A stretch of DNA of 64,000 bases, taken from positions 2,943,501-3,007,500 of the forward strand of contig NZ_CP023317.1 in NCBI RefSeq assembly GCF_009497655.1, in the 5' to 3' direction. The notes under the pieces were generated by a model, which was not told the DNA's origin, searched no databases, and saw nothing but the letters and a program-made list of their open reading frames with translations. Within the stretch, counting starts at the first letter, position 1, and the number at the start of each line of letters is the position of its first letter. Below are positions 34,636-44,104 of the stretch, piece after piece. This stretch comes from Priestia megaterium (lineage in GTDB: Bacteria > Bacillota > Bacilli > Bacillales > Bacillaceae_H). A program made the translations under genes and the position numbers.

Positions 34636-35523
34636 TTACGAAACTTCTACGTTTCGATTTTGATTATATTTTTTCCCTTGTAAAAATGAGTAAACGATTG
34701 CTGCTGCCCATACAATAAGGATAAATGCGTATACAGCTATCTGCGTTGAGCTGCTTGATACCCATGTATTTAAGAGTGTTCGAGCATTTGTTAAAATGAT
34801 AAACCCACCAACAAGCGAACCAAGCAAGTGAGCCGGGATAATACGAACAAACCATGCAGCAATCGGAGCCGCGATAATTCCGCCAATCATAAGAGCGCCT
34901 ACCCAGAACCAGTTTACCTGCTCCCAGCCAAGAGAAATTAAAAAGCCAAGTGTAGCCGAGACGGCAATAGCAAATTCACTTGTATCAACGGTTCCAACGA
35001 CTTTCCGTGCTGTTGTGCCTTTTTTAGCTAGCAATACAGGCGTTGCAATCGGCCCCCAGCCGCCTCCTCCTGTAGCATCAGCAAATCCAGCAATTAATCC
35101 TAACGGAATGGACTGCTTCGTCGATAAAGGTTTGGTGCTCTTTTCTTCGTTTGTTTTCAACGTAAATAAAAAGCGAAATAACACATAAACTCCTAGGAGC
35201 AATAAGAATGTTGAAACGTAAGGTCTTACTGCATCTCCAGGTAAATTACTTAGAAAGCAGGCTCCTACAAAAGCCCCGATGGAACCAGGAATAATCAGTT
35301 TTAAAACCATCGATTTATCTACGTTGCCAAATTTAATATGTGAAACACCAGACGCTGCTGTTGTTACAACTTCTGCCAAGTGAACAGATGCCGAAGCCAC
35401 AGCTGGTGCAATTCCAAACGTTAAAAGTAGGGTAGTTGATGTCACCCCGTACGCCATTCCAAGTGATCCGTCAATTAACTGAGCTAAAAAGCCAATAAGT
35501 GCAAACGTAATTAACTTTTTCAT
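34636..35523 (-). CDS. TauE/SafE-family sulfite/anion exporter
   Basis: 295 residues, about eight membrane segments in two halves: GFLAQLIDGSLGMAYGVTST near the start and GLIAGFADATGGGGWGPIATP in the middle, the characteristic TauE repeats. Members export sulfite, sulfoacetate or related organosulfur anions. TGGAGGG fits ATG 35523; the upstream extension to 35559 lacks a ribosome binding site. A sigma-A promoter and a leader terminator precede it, suggesting attenuation. Confidence 0.9.
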   Translation of the reverse strand: MKKLITFALIGFLAQLIDGSLGMAYGVTSTTLLLTFGIAPAVASASVHLAEVVTTAASGVSHIKFGNVDKSMVLKLIIPGSIGAFVGACFLSNLPGDAVRPYVSTFLLLLGVYVLFRFLFTLKTNEEKSTKPLSTKQSIPLGLIAGFADATGGGGWGPIATPVLLAKKGTTARKVVGTVDTSEFAIAVSATLGFLISLGWEQVNWFWVGALMIGGIIAAPIAAWFVRIIPAHLLGSLVGGFIILTNARTLLNTWVSSSSTQIAVYAFILIVWAAAIVYSFLQGKKYNQNRNVEVS

Positions 35524-35559
35524 GTTGTCCCTCCACTTTAATCTTCTGTTAGAGAGCAC

Positions 35560-35594
35560 AAAAAGGCCTCCAACAGTTGTTTGCTAGAAGCCTT
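35560..35594 (-). terminator. Terminator-like hairpin in the leader of the TauE exporter gene
   Basis: Minus strand AAGGCTTC, a 16-base loop region, GAGGCCTTTTT. It lies between the promoter and the start, so reading through it is needed for expression. Confidence 0.6.
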
Positions 35595-35638
35595 CGGTAT
35601 GTCCGATCAGCTGTCCGTTTTATAAATAAGTTGTTTAT

Positions 35639-35668
35639 ATTGTAATCCTAACTATTCCTAGAAGTCAA
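35639..35668 (-). promoter_or_regulatory. Sigma-A promoter of the TauE exporter gene
   Basis: Minus strand TTGACT (35668-35663), 18 bases, TACAAT (35644-35639). Predicted start near 35632; the leader of about 110 bases includes the hairpin at 35560-35594. Confidence 0.7.
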
Positions 35669-35756
35669 CTGTGTTTTTAGTTTTTCTTTTAGTCTATGTA
35701 TGCTGCTTGGTTATAGTATCAGTAAAATAAAATTCTTCTTGTTAAGTCAACAACAT

Positions 35757-35795
35757 AAAAACGACCGCTCACTTAATAAGGGCGGTCATTTTTAT
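35757..35795 (-). terminator. Terminator after the flavin oxidoreductase gene
   Basis: TGACCGCCC...GGCGGTC-type stem (GACCGC and GCGGTC arms) followed by TTTTTAT on the minus strand; it overlaps the stop codon. Confidence 0.75.
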
Positions 35796-36876
35796 GCATG
35801 TCTTGCCAGTGAGCTAGCACTTCAGGTGGTAAACTCACATCTTTATCTAATGACGTCACATCCATAGAAGTAGGCTCATCGCTATTTATCACTTTTTCTA
35901 CCCAATCTGGCTGTACAACTAACGCTTGTTCAATCGTAATTAAAGCCAGACCTTGCTCAAAAGCTTCTGCGACTTCCGTTGCCGTAAGTCCTCCTGTACC
36001 CACAAGAGGGACCCGGTAATTGACGTGCTTAATGATCGAAGAAAGCAGTGAATGATTTTCTTCCCTTTTTGAGGTAGGTTCATGCAAAGCACTGATATGT
36101 AAATAATCAATTTCTGTATGAACAAGACGATCAATCCACTCAAATGTATCTTCCACTTTATTTCCTAAATAGCCTTTTTCTTTGGGCGCTAATGTATATC
36201 CCACAATAAATGGTTTGCCCGCATGTGCTGCTCGACGCGTCACTTCACGAATAACTTCAAGTGCAAAAGTGAAGCGGTTTTCTGCGCTTCCTCCATAAGA
36301 ATCACTTCGTTCATTGGCTTGCCTTGACGTAAACTGCTGCAGTAAACATTCATTTCCTCCGTCAATTTCCACTCCATCAAACCCTGCTTCCATAGCTCTT
36401 GTGGTAGCTTCGCCAAACGCTTGAACAATATAAGTTATATCGCGCTCGGTCATTTGAACAGGCTTTTTTCCTTTACGTTTGTGAGGCTTTTCACTAGGGC
36501 TAATTGCTTGCCACTTACTTTCCATTTCTACGCACTTTCTTCCCCCGTGCGATAGTTGAAGAATCGCTTTAGCTCCTCTTCTATGAATCATTTGGGTTAG
36601 TTGATGAAGCTTTCGTATGACCTGATCACGATGAATTCCGATTTGACCATGTGCTACTTGGCCATTTTCTGTGATAAACGCGGGGCCGATAATTACCGTA
36701 CTGACGCCCCCTACTCGTTTTTCGTAAAAAGTCAGATCGATATCGGATATTTCCCCGTTTTCTCGTGAAGCGTATGTGAGTATAGGTCCCATTGCTAATC
36801 GGTTTTTCATCTCAAGAGCATCAACAAATTTAAAATGTTTAAATAACTTTTCATAGGCCGTCTTCAATTGATTCAC
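35773..36876 (-). CDS. NADH:flavin oxidoreductase, old yellow enzyme family (YqiG-like)
   Basis: 367 residues, FMN-binding TIM barrel: MKNRLAMGPILTYASRENGEI (strand 1), GRKCVEMESKWQAISPSE, FGEATTRAMEAGFDGVEIDGGNECLLQQF (catalytic His region), NERSDSYGGSAENRFTF and VPLVGTGGLTATEVAEA. Bacillus members of this branch reduce activated double bonds; the physiological substrate is unknown. The family HGAHGYL motif is replaced here by DGGNECLL, an unusual active-site edge. Confidence 0.88.
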   Translation of the reverse strand: MNQLKTAYEKLFKHFKFVDALEMKNRLAMGPILTYASRENGEISDIDLTFYEKRVGGVSTVIIGPAFITENGQVAHGQIGIHRDQVIRKLHQLTQMIHRRGAKAILQLSHGGRKCVEMESKWQAISPSEKPHKRKGKKPVQMTERDITYIVQAFGEATTRAMEAGFDGVEIDGGNECLLQQFTSRQANERSDSYGGSAENRFTFALEVIREVTRRAAHAGKPFIVGYTLAPKEKGYLGNKVEDTFEWIDRLVHTEIDYLHISALHEPTSKREENHSLLSSIIKHVNYRVPLVGTGGLTATEVAEAFEQGLALITIEQALVVQPDWVEKVINSDEPTSMDVTSLDKDVSLPPEVLAHWQDMHKNDRPY

Positions 36877-36925
36877 ACCTTTTTTCCCTTAGCTTGCCCA
36901 TCTATAAGCGGAGTAGACATAGGCA

Positions 36926-36962
36926 TAAAAAAAGAAATACCTTTATCGGCATTTCTTTTTAC
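36926..36962 (-). terminator. Terminator after the signal peptidase gene
   Basis: AAAAAGAAATGCC and GGTATTTCTTTTTTT arms on the minus strand. Confidence 0.75.
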
Positions 36963-37513
36963 GTTGTTTTTCTTATTTTTTTGACCGGATAAAATACAAA
37001 TTCGCTTTTTCCGACAATTCGTTTTTCATCAATAAGACCTAGACCGTTGCGGCTATCCATACTGTACAGACGGTTGTCACCCATTACAAATACTTCGTTT
37101 TTAGGTATTTGTACGGGTTCAAAATCTCCCGTAAGCTCCATATCCATGTTGTTGGCAATTTGACGATTCGTTTTTAAATAAGGTTCACTTACTTTTTTAT
37201 CATCAATATAAAGCTGATCTTTTTTCATTTCGATTTTTTCACCTGGCAGACCGATTACTCTTTTTACATAATGCTTATTCTTAGCCTCATCTTTAATAAT
37301 CACAATATCTCCGCGGCGAATATCATGGAGCGAATACGACAGTTTATTCACGAACAACCGCTCTCCGTTATGCAGCGTTGGGTTCATTGAAGCGCCTTCT
37401 ACAATATACGGAGAAAATAAAAATGCGCGAATCATAAATACTAGAGCGATAGCGAAGATAATAGTTTTGAATATGCTGCGTAATTGATCGCTTTTTGTTT
37501 TTTCCGTAGTCAA
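36959..37513 (-). CDS. lepB: Type I signal peptidase (SipS/SipT-type)
   Basis: 184 residues: one N-terminal membrane anchor (about 14-33), then catalytic Ser42 in EGASMNPTL and Lys84 in HYVKRVIGLPGE; MGDNRLYSMDSRNGLG is the conserved box E. It removes signal peptides from secreted proteins at the outer face of the membrane. Length fits the short Bacillus prokaryotic-type enzymes. Monocistronic. Confidence 0.95.
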   Translation of the reverse strand: MTTEKTKSDQLRSIFKTIIFAIALVFMIRAFLFSPYIVEGASMNPTLHNGERLFVNKLSYSLHDIRRGDIVIIKDEAKNKHYVKRVIGLPGEKIEMKKDQLYIDDKKVSEPYLKTNRQIANNMDMELTGDFEPVQIPKNEVFVMGDNRLYSMDSRNGLGLIDEKRIVGKSEFVFYPVKKIRKTT

Positions 37514-37633
37514 TATGCTTTGTCTCCTTTGTACAGCTCACTTTTCTTATGTAAAAAAGCAAGAAACCTCTTACTTTAACACTTATTCTAACTTAACCAT
37601 AGAAAGAACTGAAATCAAATGTTTTATGTTATG

Positions 37634-37667
37634 TAAAAAAAGAACCTCTAACAAATGTTAGAGGCTT
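37634..37667 (-). terminator. Terminator of the kdp operon
   Basis: Minus strand CCTCTAACA, TT, TGTTAGAGG, then TTCTTTTTTT. It is about 100 bases after the CBS gene, the last of the kdp unit. Confidence 0.8.
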
Positions 37668-37767
37668 ACATTACGCAAGTTTCGTCTTTACATCTCTTAT
37701 TATAACATTAATTATATAAAAAAAGACTACCTTTTATGTAAAAATTATGTTTTTTACGCAAACTTAA

Positions 37768-38202
37768 CTAAATCTTCACATTTAAAGGCGTTTCTCCATG
37801 TATAAAAAGTTGGGAGATACAATACTCTATAATCTCTCTTCGCCGCACGAGTCCAATAAAAATGTTTTGATCATCTACAACTGGCACAAAATTTTGTTCA
37901 GACGCGCGTGACAAAATACTTTCCATTTCGTCGTTAATGGTGATAGCTTCGTAATCGCGATGTCTTGGAACCTCCTCAATTCGTAGGTGTTCTAACTCAT
38001 GGAGTTCTATATGTTCTAAGCTTTTTAGCTTCCATAACAAGTCTCCTTCTGTCAAAGTCCCTACATATTCTCCTTTTTGATTAATAAGCGGCACAGAAGA
38101 GTAGCGATGATACTCCATTTTCTCCAATGCTTGACGGATTGTTGACCGTGTCGATAGGGTAACCACTTCTTTTTTAGGAAGTAAAAAGAACGCAATATTC
38201 AC
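37768..38202 (-). CDS. CBS-pair protein, last gene of the kdp operon
   Basis: 144 residues, two CBS motifs (STIRQALEKMEYHRYSSVPL ... and FVPVVDDQNIFIGLVRRREI). It shares nearly every motif with the 6234-6653 protein; the differences are concentrated in the linker (about 65-85) and C-terminus. It lies 29 bases after the short kdpD gene. Since the operon has c-di-AMP riboswitches, and CBS pairs such as DarB/CbpB bind c-di-AMP, it may be the protein-level sensor tuning Kdp or KdpD (inference). Confidence 0.85.
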   Translation of the reverse strand: MNIAFFLLPKKEVVTLSTRSTIRQALEKMEYHRYSSVPLINQKGEYVGTLTEGDLLWKLKSLEHIELHELEHLRIEEVPRHRDYEAITINDEMESILSRASEQNFVPVVDDQNIFIGLVRRREIIEYCISQLFIHGETPLNVKI

Positions 38203-38231
38203 TCATATTCTCCTTTTGTTATATATGCATT

Positions 38232-39380
38232 TTATTTTTGTTGTTTTGCTGAATCTGAAACAATATGAATATCGATGTTATGAGTCTGTCGCATAATTGT
38301 ATTCACAATAGAGCCTTTTCGAATCTCTTCCCATCTTGTCCTCGCTGATTGCCCTAGTAAGATTTGAGTAACGCGATACTGCTTGGCTACGTTCACAATC
38401 ACTGCAGCTGGTTTTTGCTTTTTAGCTTCTTCAACAATTAGCGATGCGTGGAAACGGTCAGCGAATGCCTGCCACTGTTTGATTTGTGTTTTCTCCCTCT
38501 CAGTCTGATCGCCTTTAAAAACATGGAGCAGCAGCAAATCTGCTTTCAATCGGTTCGCCATTCTCCAGCCTCTTCGAATCAATTTTTCAGCTGTTTCACT
38601 GTATTGAATGCACACTAAAATGCGTTCGCAAATACCTGTTACACCAATTTCATGGGAATGAATGAGCTTACCGTCCACTTCATCCGCTATTTCTCTGAGC
38701 GTTAATTCACGAAGGGCATGGAGATTTGCGAGCTTAAAAAAAGACTGCAGGCTTTGTTCAATTTTATGGACTTCGTATATTTTGCCTTCACGAAGACGCT
38801 TTTGCAGCTGTTCCGGTGTAACGTCGACAAGTTGAATTTCATCTGCTTGCTGAATAAATAAATCTGGCACCGTTTCACGAACTTTTACTTGGGTAACAGC
38901 ATATACGAGGTCATGTACGCTTTCCATATGCTGAATGTTCATTGCTGACATAACTGAAATACCTTGGTTGAGCAGGTAAGAAACATCTTCAAAACGTTTT
39001 TTATGGCGGCTTGTCGGTACATTTGTATGAGCGAGTTCATCGATAAGGACAACTTTTGGCCGCCTTCTTACAATCGCCAGTAAATCAAGTTCTTGTAATT
39101 CTTTTCCTTTATAAAAAACGGTTTCTCTTTGGATTACTTCTAGATTTCCAATCATCGCCTTAGTCTCATTCCTGCCGTGTGTTTCTACATATCCAACTAC
39201 GACATCTACGCCTTCTTTGACTAAGTCATGCGCATCTTGAAGCATTTTATAAGTCTTCCCTACTCCCGGTGCGGCACCGATGTAGAGTTTAAGCTTTCCG
39301 CGCTTCTGATCATGAAGTTCACGCAATAGTTCTTCCGGAGTTTTTCTTCGAAAGTATGGATGAGCTTCTTTTTCTTTCAT
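38232..39380 (-). CDS. Short KdpD-like protein: sensor domain and USP domain, no histidine kinase
   Basis: 382 residues. Residues 1-215 are the KdpD N-terminal domain with Walker A GAAPGVGKT (35-43) and VLIDELAHTN (111-120); residues about 250-375 are a universal-stress-protein domain (GICERILVCIQYSETAEK ... ILLGQSARTRWEEI). Full KdpD has about 900 residues with membrane segments and a kinase; these are absent and no kdpE response regulator follows, so classic two-component control is missing. The published SXS-X20-FTAXY c-di-AMP motif of S. aureus KdpD is not obvious here. Confidence 0.9.
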   Translation of the reverse strand: MKEKEAHPYFRRKTPEELLRELHDQKRGKLKLYIGAAPGVGKTYKMLQDAHDLVKEGVDVVVGYVETHGRNETKAMIGNLEVIQRETVFYKGKELQELDLLAIVRRRPKVVLIDELAHTNVPTSRHKKRFEDVSYLLNQGISVMSAMNIQHMESVHDLVYAVTQVKVRETVPDLFIQQADEIQLVDVTPEQLQKRLREGKIYEVHKIEQSLQSFFKLANLHALRELTLREIADEVDGKLIHSHEIGVTGICERILVCIQYSETAEKLIRRGWRMANRLKADLLLLHVFKGDQTEREKTQIKQWQAFADRFHASLIVEEAKKQKPAAVIVNVAKQYRVTQILLGQSARTRWEEIRKGSIVNTIMRQTHNIDIHIVSDSAKQQK

Positions 39381-39433
39381 TGTTCGTGCTCCTTTATCAC
39401 ACTCGCTTCAGTGCATGAAGCGAGTGCGTGTAA

Positions 39434-40000
39434 TTAGCGTTCTCGTTGAACAGCTAAATTTAGCTCTACTACATTTACTCGTTTTTCACCAAAAGCCCCT
39501 TGCTGAGTATGTTCTTTGATTAACTCTTTTAGCGTCTGGGTTTTAATATGGGCTGCTTTTGCCACGCGCTCTACTTGTGCATATGCAGCTTGTGGCGTAA
39601 TATCCGGATCGAGTCCAGAAGCCGAATTCGTGACGGCATCAATCGGAATCCCTTCTTTTGGTACCTCGTTTTCTTTTTTCCACGCCGCTACGGATTTCTC
39701 GATACGATTCGTAAGGTCTTTATTTGAAGGTGCTAAATTCAACGAGCCAGACCCTGCCCCGTTATAATCAATACTAGAAACTCTGCCGTGAAAAAATGCA
39801 TTGCTTGTAAACTGCTGCCCAATCAGCTTAGAACCGATAACTTGATGATTGTTTGAATAGATTAGGCTGCCGTTTGCTTTACTTGGAACAGCTGTTTGAG
39901 CAATACCTGTCATCACAACAGGATAAATAAGACCACAAAGTATCATCATCATAATCGTTAAGCGAACAATAATGCTTCCCGTTCGTTCTGTTTGTATCAT
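39434..40000 (-). CDS. kdpC: Potassium-transporting ATPase subunit KdpC
   Basis: 188 residues with one N-terminal membrane segment (IIVRLTIMMMILCGLIYPVVMTG), then GSLIYSNNHQVIGSKLIGQ, FHGRVSSIDYNGAGSGSLNLAPSN and DAVTNSASGLDPDITPQAAYAQ, all typical of KdpC. It stabilises the KdpFABC complex. 13 bases after kdpB. Confidence 0.96.
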   Translation of the reverse strand: MIQTERTGSIIVRLTIMMMILCGLIYPVVMTGIAQTAVPSKANGSLIYSNNHQVIGSKLIGQQFTSNAFFHGRVSSIDYNGAGSGSLNLAPSNKDLTNRIEKSVAAWKKENEVPKEGIPIDAVTNSASGLDPDITPQAAYAQVERVAKAAHIKTQTLKELIKEHTQQGAFGEKRVNVVELNLAVQRER

Positions 40001-40013
40001 CGTTTCTTCTCCT

Positions 40014-42089
40014 CTACATCACAAATGAAAGTAATAAGTCAATCGCTTTAATCCCAATGAATGGAACTAATACCCCACCTAATCCGTAAATGAACAAATT
40101 TTTTCGCAGCAGTGCGTTAGAACTCATCGGCTTATAGGCAATTCCCTTCATGGCTAAGGGAATTAACAGCGGGATAATGACCGCATTAAAAATAAGCGCT
40201 GACAATACAGCAGATAGAGGTGAATTCAGCTTCATTACGTTAAGAGCCTCCATTTGCGGAATCGCCAAGGTAAACATCGCTGGAATAATCGCGAAATACT
40301 TAGCAATATCGTTTGCGATGCTGAATGTAGTTAAGGCACCCCTTGTCATTAATAGCTGTTTTCCGATTGAAACGACTTCAATGATTTTAGTGGGATCCGA
40401 ATCCAAGTCCACCATATTTGCTGCTTCTTTAGCAGCTGAGGTTCCGCTGTTCATTGCTAAACCAACGTCAGCTTGAGCAAGTGCAGGGGCATCGTTTGTT
40501 CCGTCACCTGTCATCGCAACTAGCTTGCCTTGCTGCTGTTCGTATTTAATCACTTGAATCTTGTCTTCTGGCTTGCATTCCGCAATAAATTCATCTACTC
40601 CAGCTTCTTTTGCAATAGTTGCTGCGGTTAGCGGATTATCTCCTGTGCACATGACTGTTTTAATGCCCATTTTACGAAGTTCATCAAAGCGTTCTTTCAT
40701 TCCTGGTTTTACCGTGTCTTTTAAATAAATCAAGCCATAAATTTTATCATCGGCGGCGACGGCAAGCGGCGTGCCACCAGCTCCTGCAATTTCGTTCGCT
40801 TTTTGCTGTAAATCAGAGGGAACCTTCCCGCCATTTGACTCTACCCATGCCGTGACGGCGTCCACTGCTCCTTTTCGTACAGATACATTCTGTAAGTCAA
40901 TGCCGCTCATTCGCGTTTCAGCTTTGAATTCTACAAACGTTCCCTGCGTTTTTCTAAGGTCTTCTACTCCCATGCGAGTTTGGATAAAATCAACCACCGA
41001 GCGTCCTTCTGGTGTTTCGTCGTAAAGAGAAGAAACAAACGCCCATTTGTACAGTTCACGTTCGTCTACGCCTTCTACAGTCGTTAACTGATGAGCCATT
41101 CGGTTTCCAAACGTAATGGTGCCGGTTTTATCTAAAATAATTGTATTGATGTCACCAGCTGCTTCTACTGCTTTTCCTGACATAGCAATCACGTTAAACT
41201 GCGTGACTCGATCCATTCCAGCAATTCCAATGGCCGATAATAATCCTCCAATCGTCGTAGGAATAAGGCAGACGAGCAGTGAAATTAAAATAGCCGTGTC
41301 GAGTTGAAAATGTAAATAGTTTGTAAAGACAGGAAGCGTCACAACAACTAGTAAAAAAATAATCGTCAAACTTGTCAAAACCGTGTTTAGCGCAATTTCA
41401 TTTGGCGTTTTTTGACGCTCTGCTCCTTCAACAAGCGAAATCATTTTATCTAAAAACGATTCACCTTGCTCACACGTAATTTTAATTGTAATTTCATCGC
41501 TGACAACTCTTGTACCTCCAGTTACAGAGTTAAAATCCCCGCCTGCTTCTTTCATAACAGGTGCCGATTCACCCGTAATAGCCGATTCATCAACAGACGC
41601 CAGTCCTTTAATAATTTCTCCATCTCCAGGAATCATTTCGCCTTGTGAAACGACGACGATATCTCCTTTTTTTAGTTGCGATGCCGAAACTTGTATCATT
41701 TGCCCGTTTTGAAGCTGATTAGCTGTAATATCGCCTTTAGATTTCTTTAATGAGTTTGCCTGTGCTTTTCCTCGACCTTCTGCTAATGCTTCTGCAAAAT
41801 TAGCAAAAACAATGGTAAAAAATAACACGAGAGATACGGCAACATTAAATCCTGTGCTTACTGTACTTTCTCCGAAAAGGTCCGGAACAACGGCTAAAAA
41901 AAGCGTAATTATAAACCCGATTTCTACTACGAACATGATAGGGTTTTTTATCATCGTTCTTGGGCTGAGCTTGATAAAAGCCTGCTTTACTGATTGAATA
42001 AAAATCGATGAAGCTTGTGTATCCACAGAACCTTGAATATGACTGTTGCGATCCAATTCAATATTATTTGCAAAATTCCGTTTATTCAT
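40014..42089 (-). CDS. kdpB: Potassium-transporting P-type ATPase subunit KdpB
   Basis: 691 residues. Phosphorylation site Asp320 in DKTGTITFG, actuator motif ITGESAPV, hinge [16 protein letters not shown], and seven or so membrane segments. It hydrolyses ATP to drive K+ import through KdpA. No truncation. It follows kdpA by 21 bases with a GGAGG-type site. Confidence 0.98.
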   Translation of the reverse strand: MNKRNFANNIELDRNSHIQGSVDTQASSIFIQSVKQAFIKLSPRTMIKNPIMFVVEIGFIITLFLAVVPDLFGESTVSTGFNVAVSLVLFFTIVFANFAEALAEGRGKAQANSLKKSKGDITANQLQNGQMIQVSASQLKKGDIVVVSQGEMIPGDGEIIKGLASVDESAITGESAPVMKEAGGDFNSVTGGTRVVSDEITIKITCEQGESFLDKMISLVEGAERQKTPNEIALNTVLTSLTIIFLLVVVTLPVFTNYLHFQLDTAILISLLVCLIPTTIGGLLSAIGIAGMDRVTQFNVIAMSGKAVEAAGDINTIILDKTGTITFGNRMAHQLTTVEGVDERELYKWAFVSSLYDETPEGRSVVDFIQTRMGVEDLRKTQGTFVEFKAETRMSGIDLQNVSVRKGAVDAVTAWVESNGGKVPSDLQQKANEIAGAGGTPLAVAADDKIYGLIYLKDTVKPGMKERFDELRKMGIKTVMCTGDNPLTAATIAKEAGVDEFIAECKPEDKIQVIKYEQQQGKLVAMTGDGTNDAPALAQADVGLAMNSGTSAAKEAANMVDLDSDPTKIIEVVSIGKQLLMTRGALTTFSIANDIAKYFAIIPAMFTLAIPQMEALNVMKLNSPLSAVLSALIFNAVIIPLLIPLAMKGIAYKPMSSNALLRKNLFIYGLGGVLVPFIGIKAIDLLLSFVM

Positions 42090-42110
42090 TATGATCCTCC
42101 GCTTTCTTGA

Positions 42111-43778
42111 TTACAGTGTTAAATACTCAGCAACCGGCCCAAGCACAAGCACTGGGAAAAACGTAAGTGCTCCTACAATAACGGTAGTTCCAATTAAAAT
42201 GCCGCTAAATAAAGACGTATCTGTTTTAAATGTCCCAGGTGTTTCGGGAACAAGCTGTTTGGATGCTAGTGAGCTCGATACCGCCAGCATCGTAATTAGT
42301 CCGAAGTAGCGTCCAATATACATAACGATTCCCGTTGAAATGTTCCAAAACGGCGTTGCATCACCGAGTCCTTCAAAGCCGGATCCATTGTTTGCTGCTG
42401 ACGACGTAAATTCATACAGTGCCTGACTTAACCCGTGAAAGCCTGGATTTGATATACCTTCTATTCCTAAATGAGTGGTAAGTGCTACAGCTGTTCCTCC
42501 TAAAATTAGCAGCGGTTGCAAAATAAGCGTCACGGCGATTAGCTTCATTTCTTTTCCTTCAATTTTTTTACCTACGTATTCTGGTGTTCTTCCAACCATT
42601 AAACCTGATAAAAATACGGCGATAATGACGTACATCATGACATTCATAAATCCTGCTCCGACACCGCCGAATACGGTATTTAACATCATATTTCCAAGCG
42701 TTAACAACCCGGTAAGAGGCGTAAGAGTATCGTGCATGGTGTTGACTGCACCTGTTTCACTTGCTGTCGTCACGATGGCGTAAAGCGTCGACATGCCGAC
42801 ACCAAAACGGACTTCTTTCCCTTCCATATAACCGTTCGCTTCGTTCAAATGAAAAGCATCAAGTCTTGGATTGCCACCCCACTCTGTTACGAACGCTGTG
42901 CTTAAAATAACGATAAACAGCATACTCATCGCTACAAACAAAATGCGGCCTTGCTTACGCTTTCCGATCATTTTTCCGTATGTGAAAGGAAGTGCTGTTG
43001 GCAATAAAAGCATAAGGACGATTTGTAATACATTGCTCAACGCGTTAGGATTTTCAAATGGATGAGCTGAATTGACACCAAAAAATCCCCCTCCGTTGTT
43101 TCCTAGCTCTTTAATTGAAAGAAAAGAAGCAACTGGTCCCCTTGCTATTTGCTGTGTTGCCCCTTCTATTGTATGGGCAGTAACCGTTCCGCTTAACGTT
43201 TGAGGGACACCTAAAAACATAAATAAAATGCCTGTTATAAAAGCGATAGGAAGTAAAATACGCGTAATTGACTTTACAAAATCAACAAAAAAGTTTCCCA
43301 TTTCTTTCCCTGCCAGCCCACGAATAAAAGCGATTGCTACTGCAAGTGCCGTTGCTGGTGCAGCAAACATCATAAATACAATGGCGGCCATCTGCGAGAA
43401 ATAGGACAATCCTGATTCGCCGCTGTAGTGCTGCAAGTTCGTATTTGTCATAAAACTAATGGCCGTGTTAAAAGCAAGTGCCGGATCCATTCCTTTGATG
43501 TGGCTTGGGTTAAACGGCAGTACCCCTTGAAACCGGAAGATAAGGTACACCACAAAAATCATAAACGTATTCGCCAAAACAAGAGCAAATGCATATTGCT
43601 TCCACGTCTGATTAAGCCCTTTAATTCCTGCTGCTTTAAACATCACCGTTTCTATCTTTCCTATCAAGCTAGTGTTTTTATCGTTTGAAAACACATTCGC
43701 TATATAAATACCTACGGGCTTTGCAATAAGCGCTACAAAAACAAGCAGCAGCGCAACTGATAGTAGAAAAATCCCCAC
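42111..43778 (-). CDS. kdpA: Potassium-transporting ATPase subunit KdpA
   Basis: 555 residues, ten membrane segments, with four selectivity-filter loops (FNTAISFMTNTNLQHYSG, IKELGNNGGGFFGVNSAHPFEN, TTASETGAVNT, AANNGSGFEGL). It binds and conducts K+ at micromolar levels. The GTG start follows GGAGG. 18 bases after kdpF. Confidence 0.98.
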   Translation of the reverse strand: MGIFLLSVALLLVFVALIAKPVGIYIANVFSNDKNTSLIGKIETVMFKAAGIKGLNQTWKQYAFALVLANTFMIFVVYLIFRFQGVLPFNPSHIKGMDPALAFNTAISFMTNTNLQHYSGESGLSYFSQMAAIVFMMFAAPATALAVAIAFIRGLAGKEMGNFFVDFVKSITRILLPIAFITGILFMFLGVPQTLSGTVTAHTIEGATQQIARGPVASFLSIKELGNNGGGFFGVNSAHPFENPNALSNVLQIVLMLLLPTALPFTYGKMIGKRKQGRILFVAMSMLFIVILSTAFVTEWGGNPRLDAFHLNEANGYMEGKEVRFGVGMSTLYAIVTTASETGAVNTMHDTLTPLTGLLTLGNMMLNTVFGGVGAGFMNVMMYVIIAVFLSGLMVGRTPEYVGKKIEGKEMKLIAVTLILQPLLILGGTAVALTTHLGIEGISNPGFHGLSQALYEFTSSAANNGSGFEGLGDATPFWNISTGIVMYIGRYFGLITMLAVSSSLASKQLVPETPGTFKTDTSLFSGILIGTTVIVGALTFFPVLVLGPVAEYLTL

Positions 43779-43796
43779 TTTTTATTCCTCCGCTTA

Positions 43797-43877
43797 TTAA
43801 AATTGTTCTGGATTTAACAGTACATATACTAAATAAATTAAAACGAGAACTGAAATACCTGACAAAATGAACGACAT
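43797..43877 (-). CDS. kdpF: KdpF, 26-residue subunit of the Kdp complex
   Basis: Reading from ATG 43877: MSFILSGISVLVLIYLVYVL followed by LNPEQF and TAA. The single membrane helix and the end L(N/I)xAEQF-like (NPEQF) match KdpF, which stabilises KdpABC. AGGAG lies 9 bases upstream and the gene sits between a 33-residue peptide gene (2 bases apart) and kdpA. Confidence 0.9.
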   Translation of the reverse strand: MSFILSGISVLVLIYLVYVLLNPEQF

Positions 43878-43879
43878 GT

Positions 43880-43981
43880 TCACTTCTCCTCTCTGTCGTC
43901 TACTACATGAGACGACCAGCGAATAATTCCGTACATAGCAGTCGCTAATAAGGCAAGCGTTCCAAGCATCATCATATCCAA
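43880..43981 (-). CDS. 33-residue single-pass membrane peptide upstream of kdpF
   Basis: TTG start at 43981, 7 bases after TTAGGAGG (ATG 43975 is 13 bases away). MDMMMLGTLALLATAMYGII is a membrane segment, followed by RWSSHVVDDREEK. It ends 2 bases before kdpF, so it is the first gene of the main kdp message. I know of no established Kdp subunit with this sequence. It could be an extra subunit or a regulatory peptide. Confidence 0.65.
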   Translation of the reverse strand: MDMMMLGTLALLATAMYGIIRWSSHVVDDREEK

Positions 43982-44104
43982 GTTGCTTCCTCCTAACTGT
44001 TTCCTGACAAAAATGATAGCTTCTAAGTTTAGTGACGGTTTCTTTTCATAAAGCATCACGTCCAAAAAAGCTAACCGCGAGACGTGATGCTATTTTTTTC
44101 CACT

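Noticed and set aside
38232-39380. c-di-AMP binding motif of S. aureus KdpD
   Set aside because: The SXS-X20-FTAXY pattern could not be located in the USP domain; c-di-AMP binding is left open.
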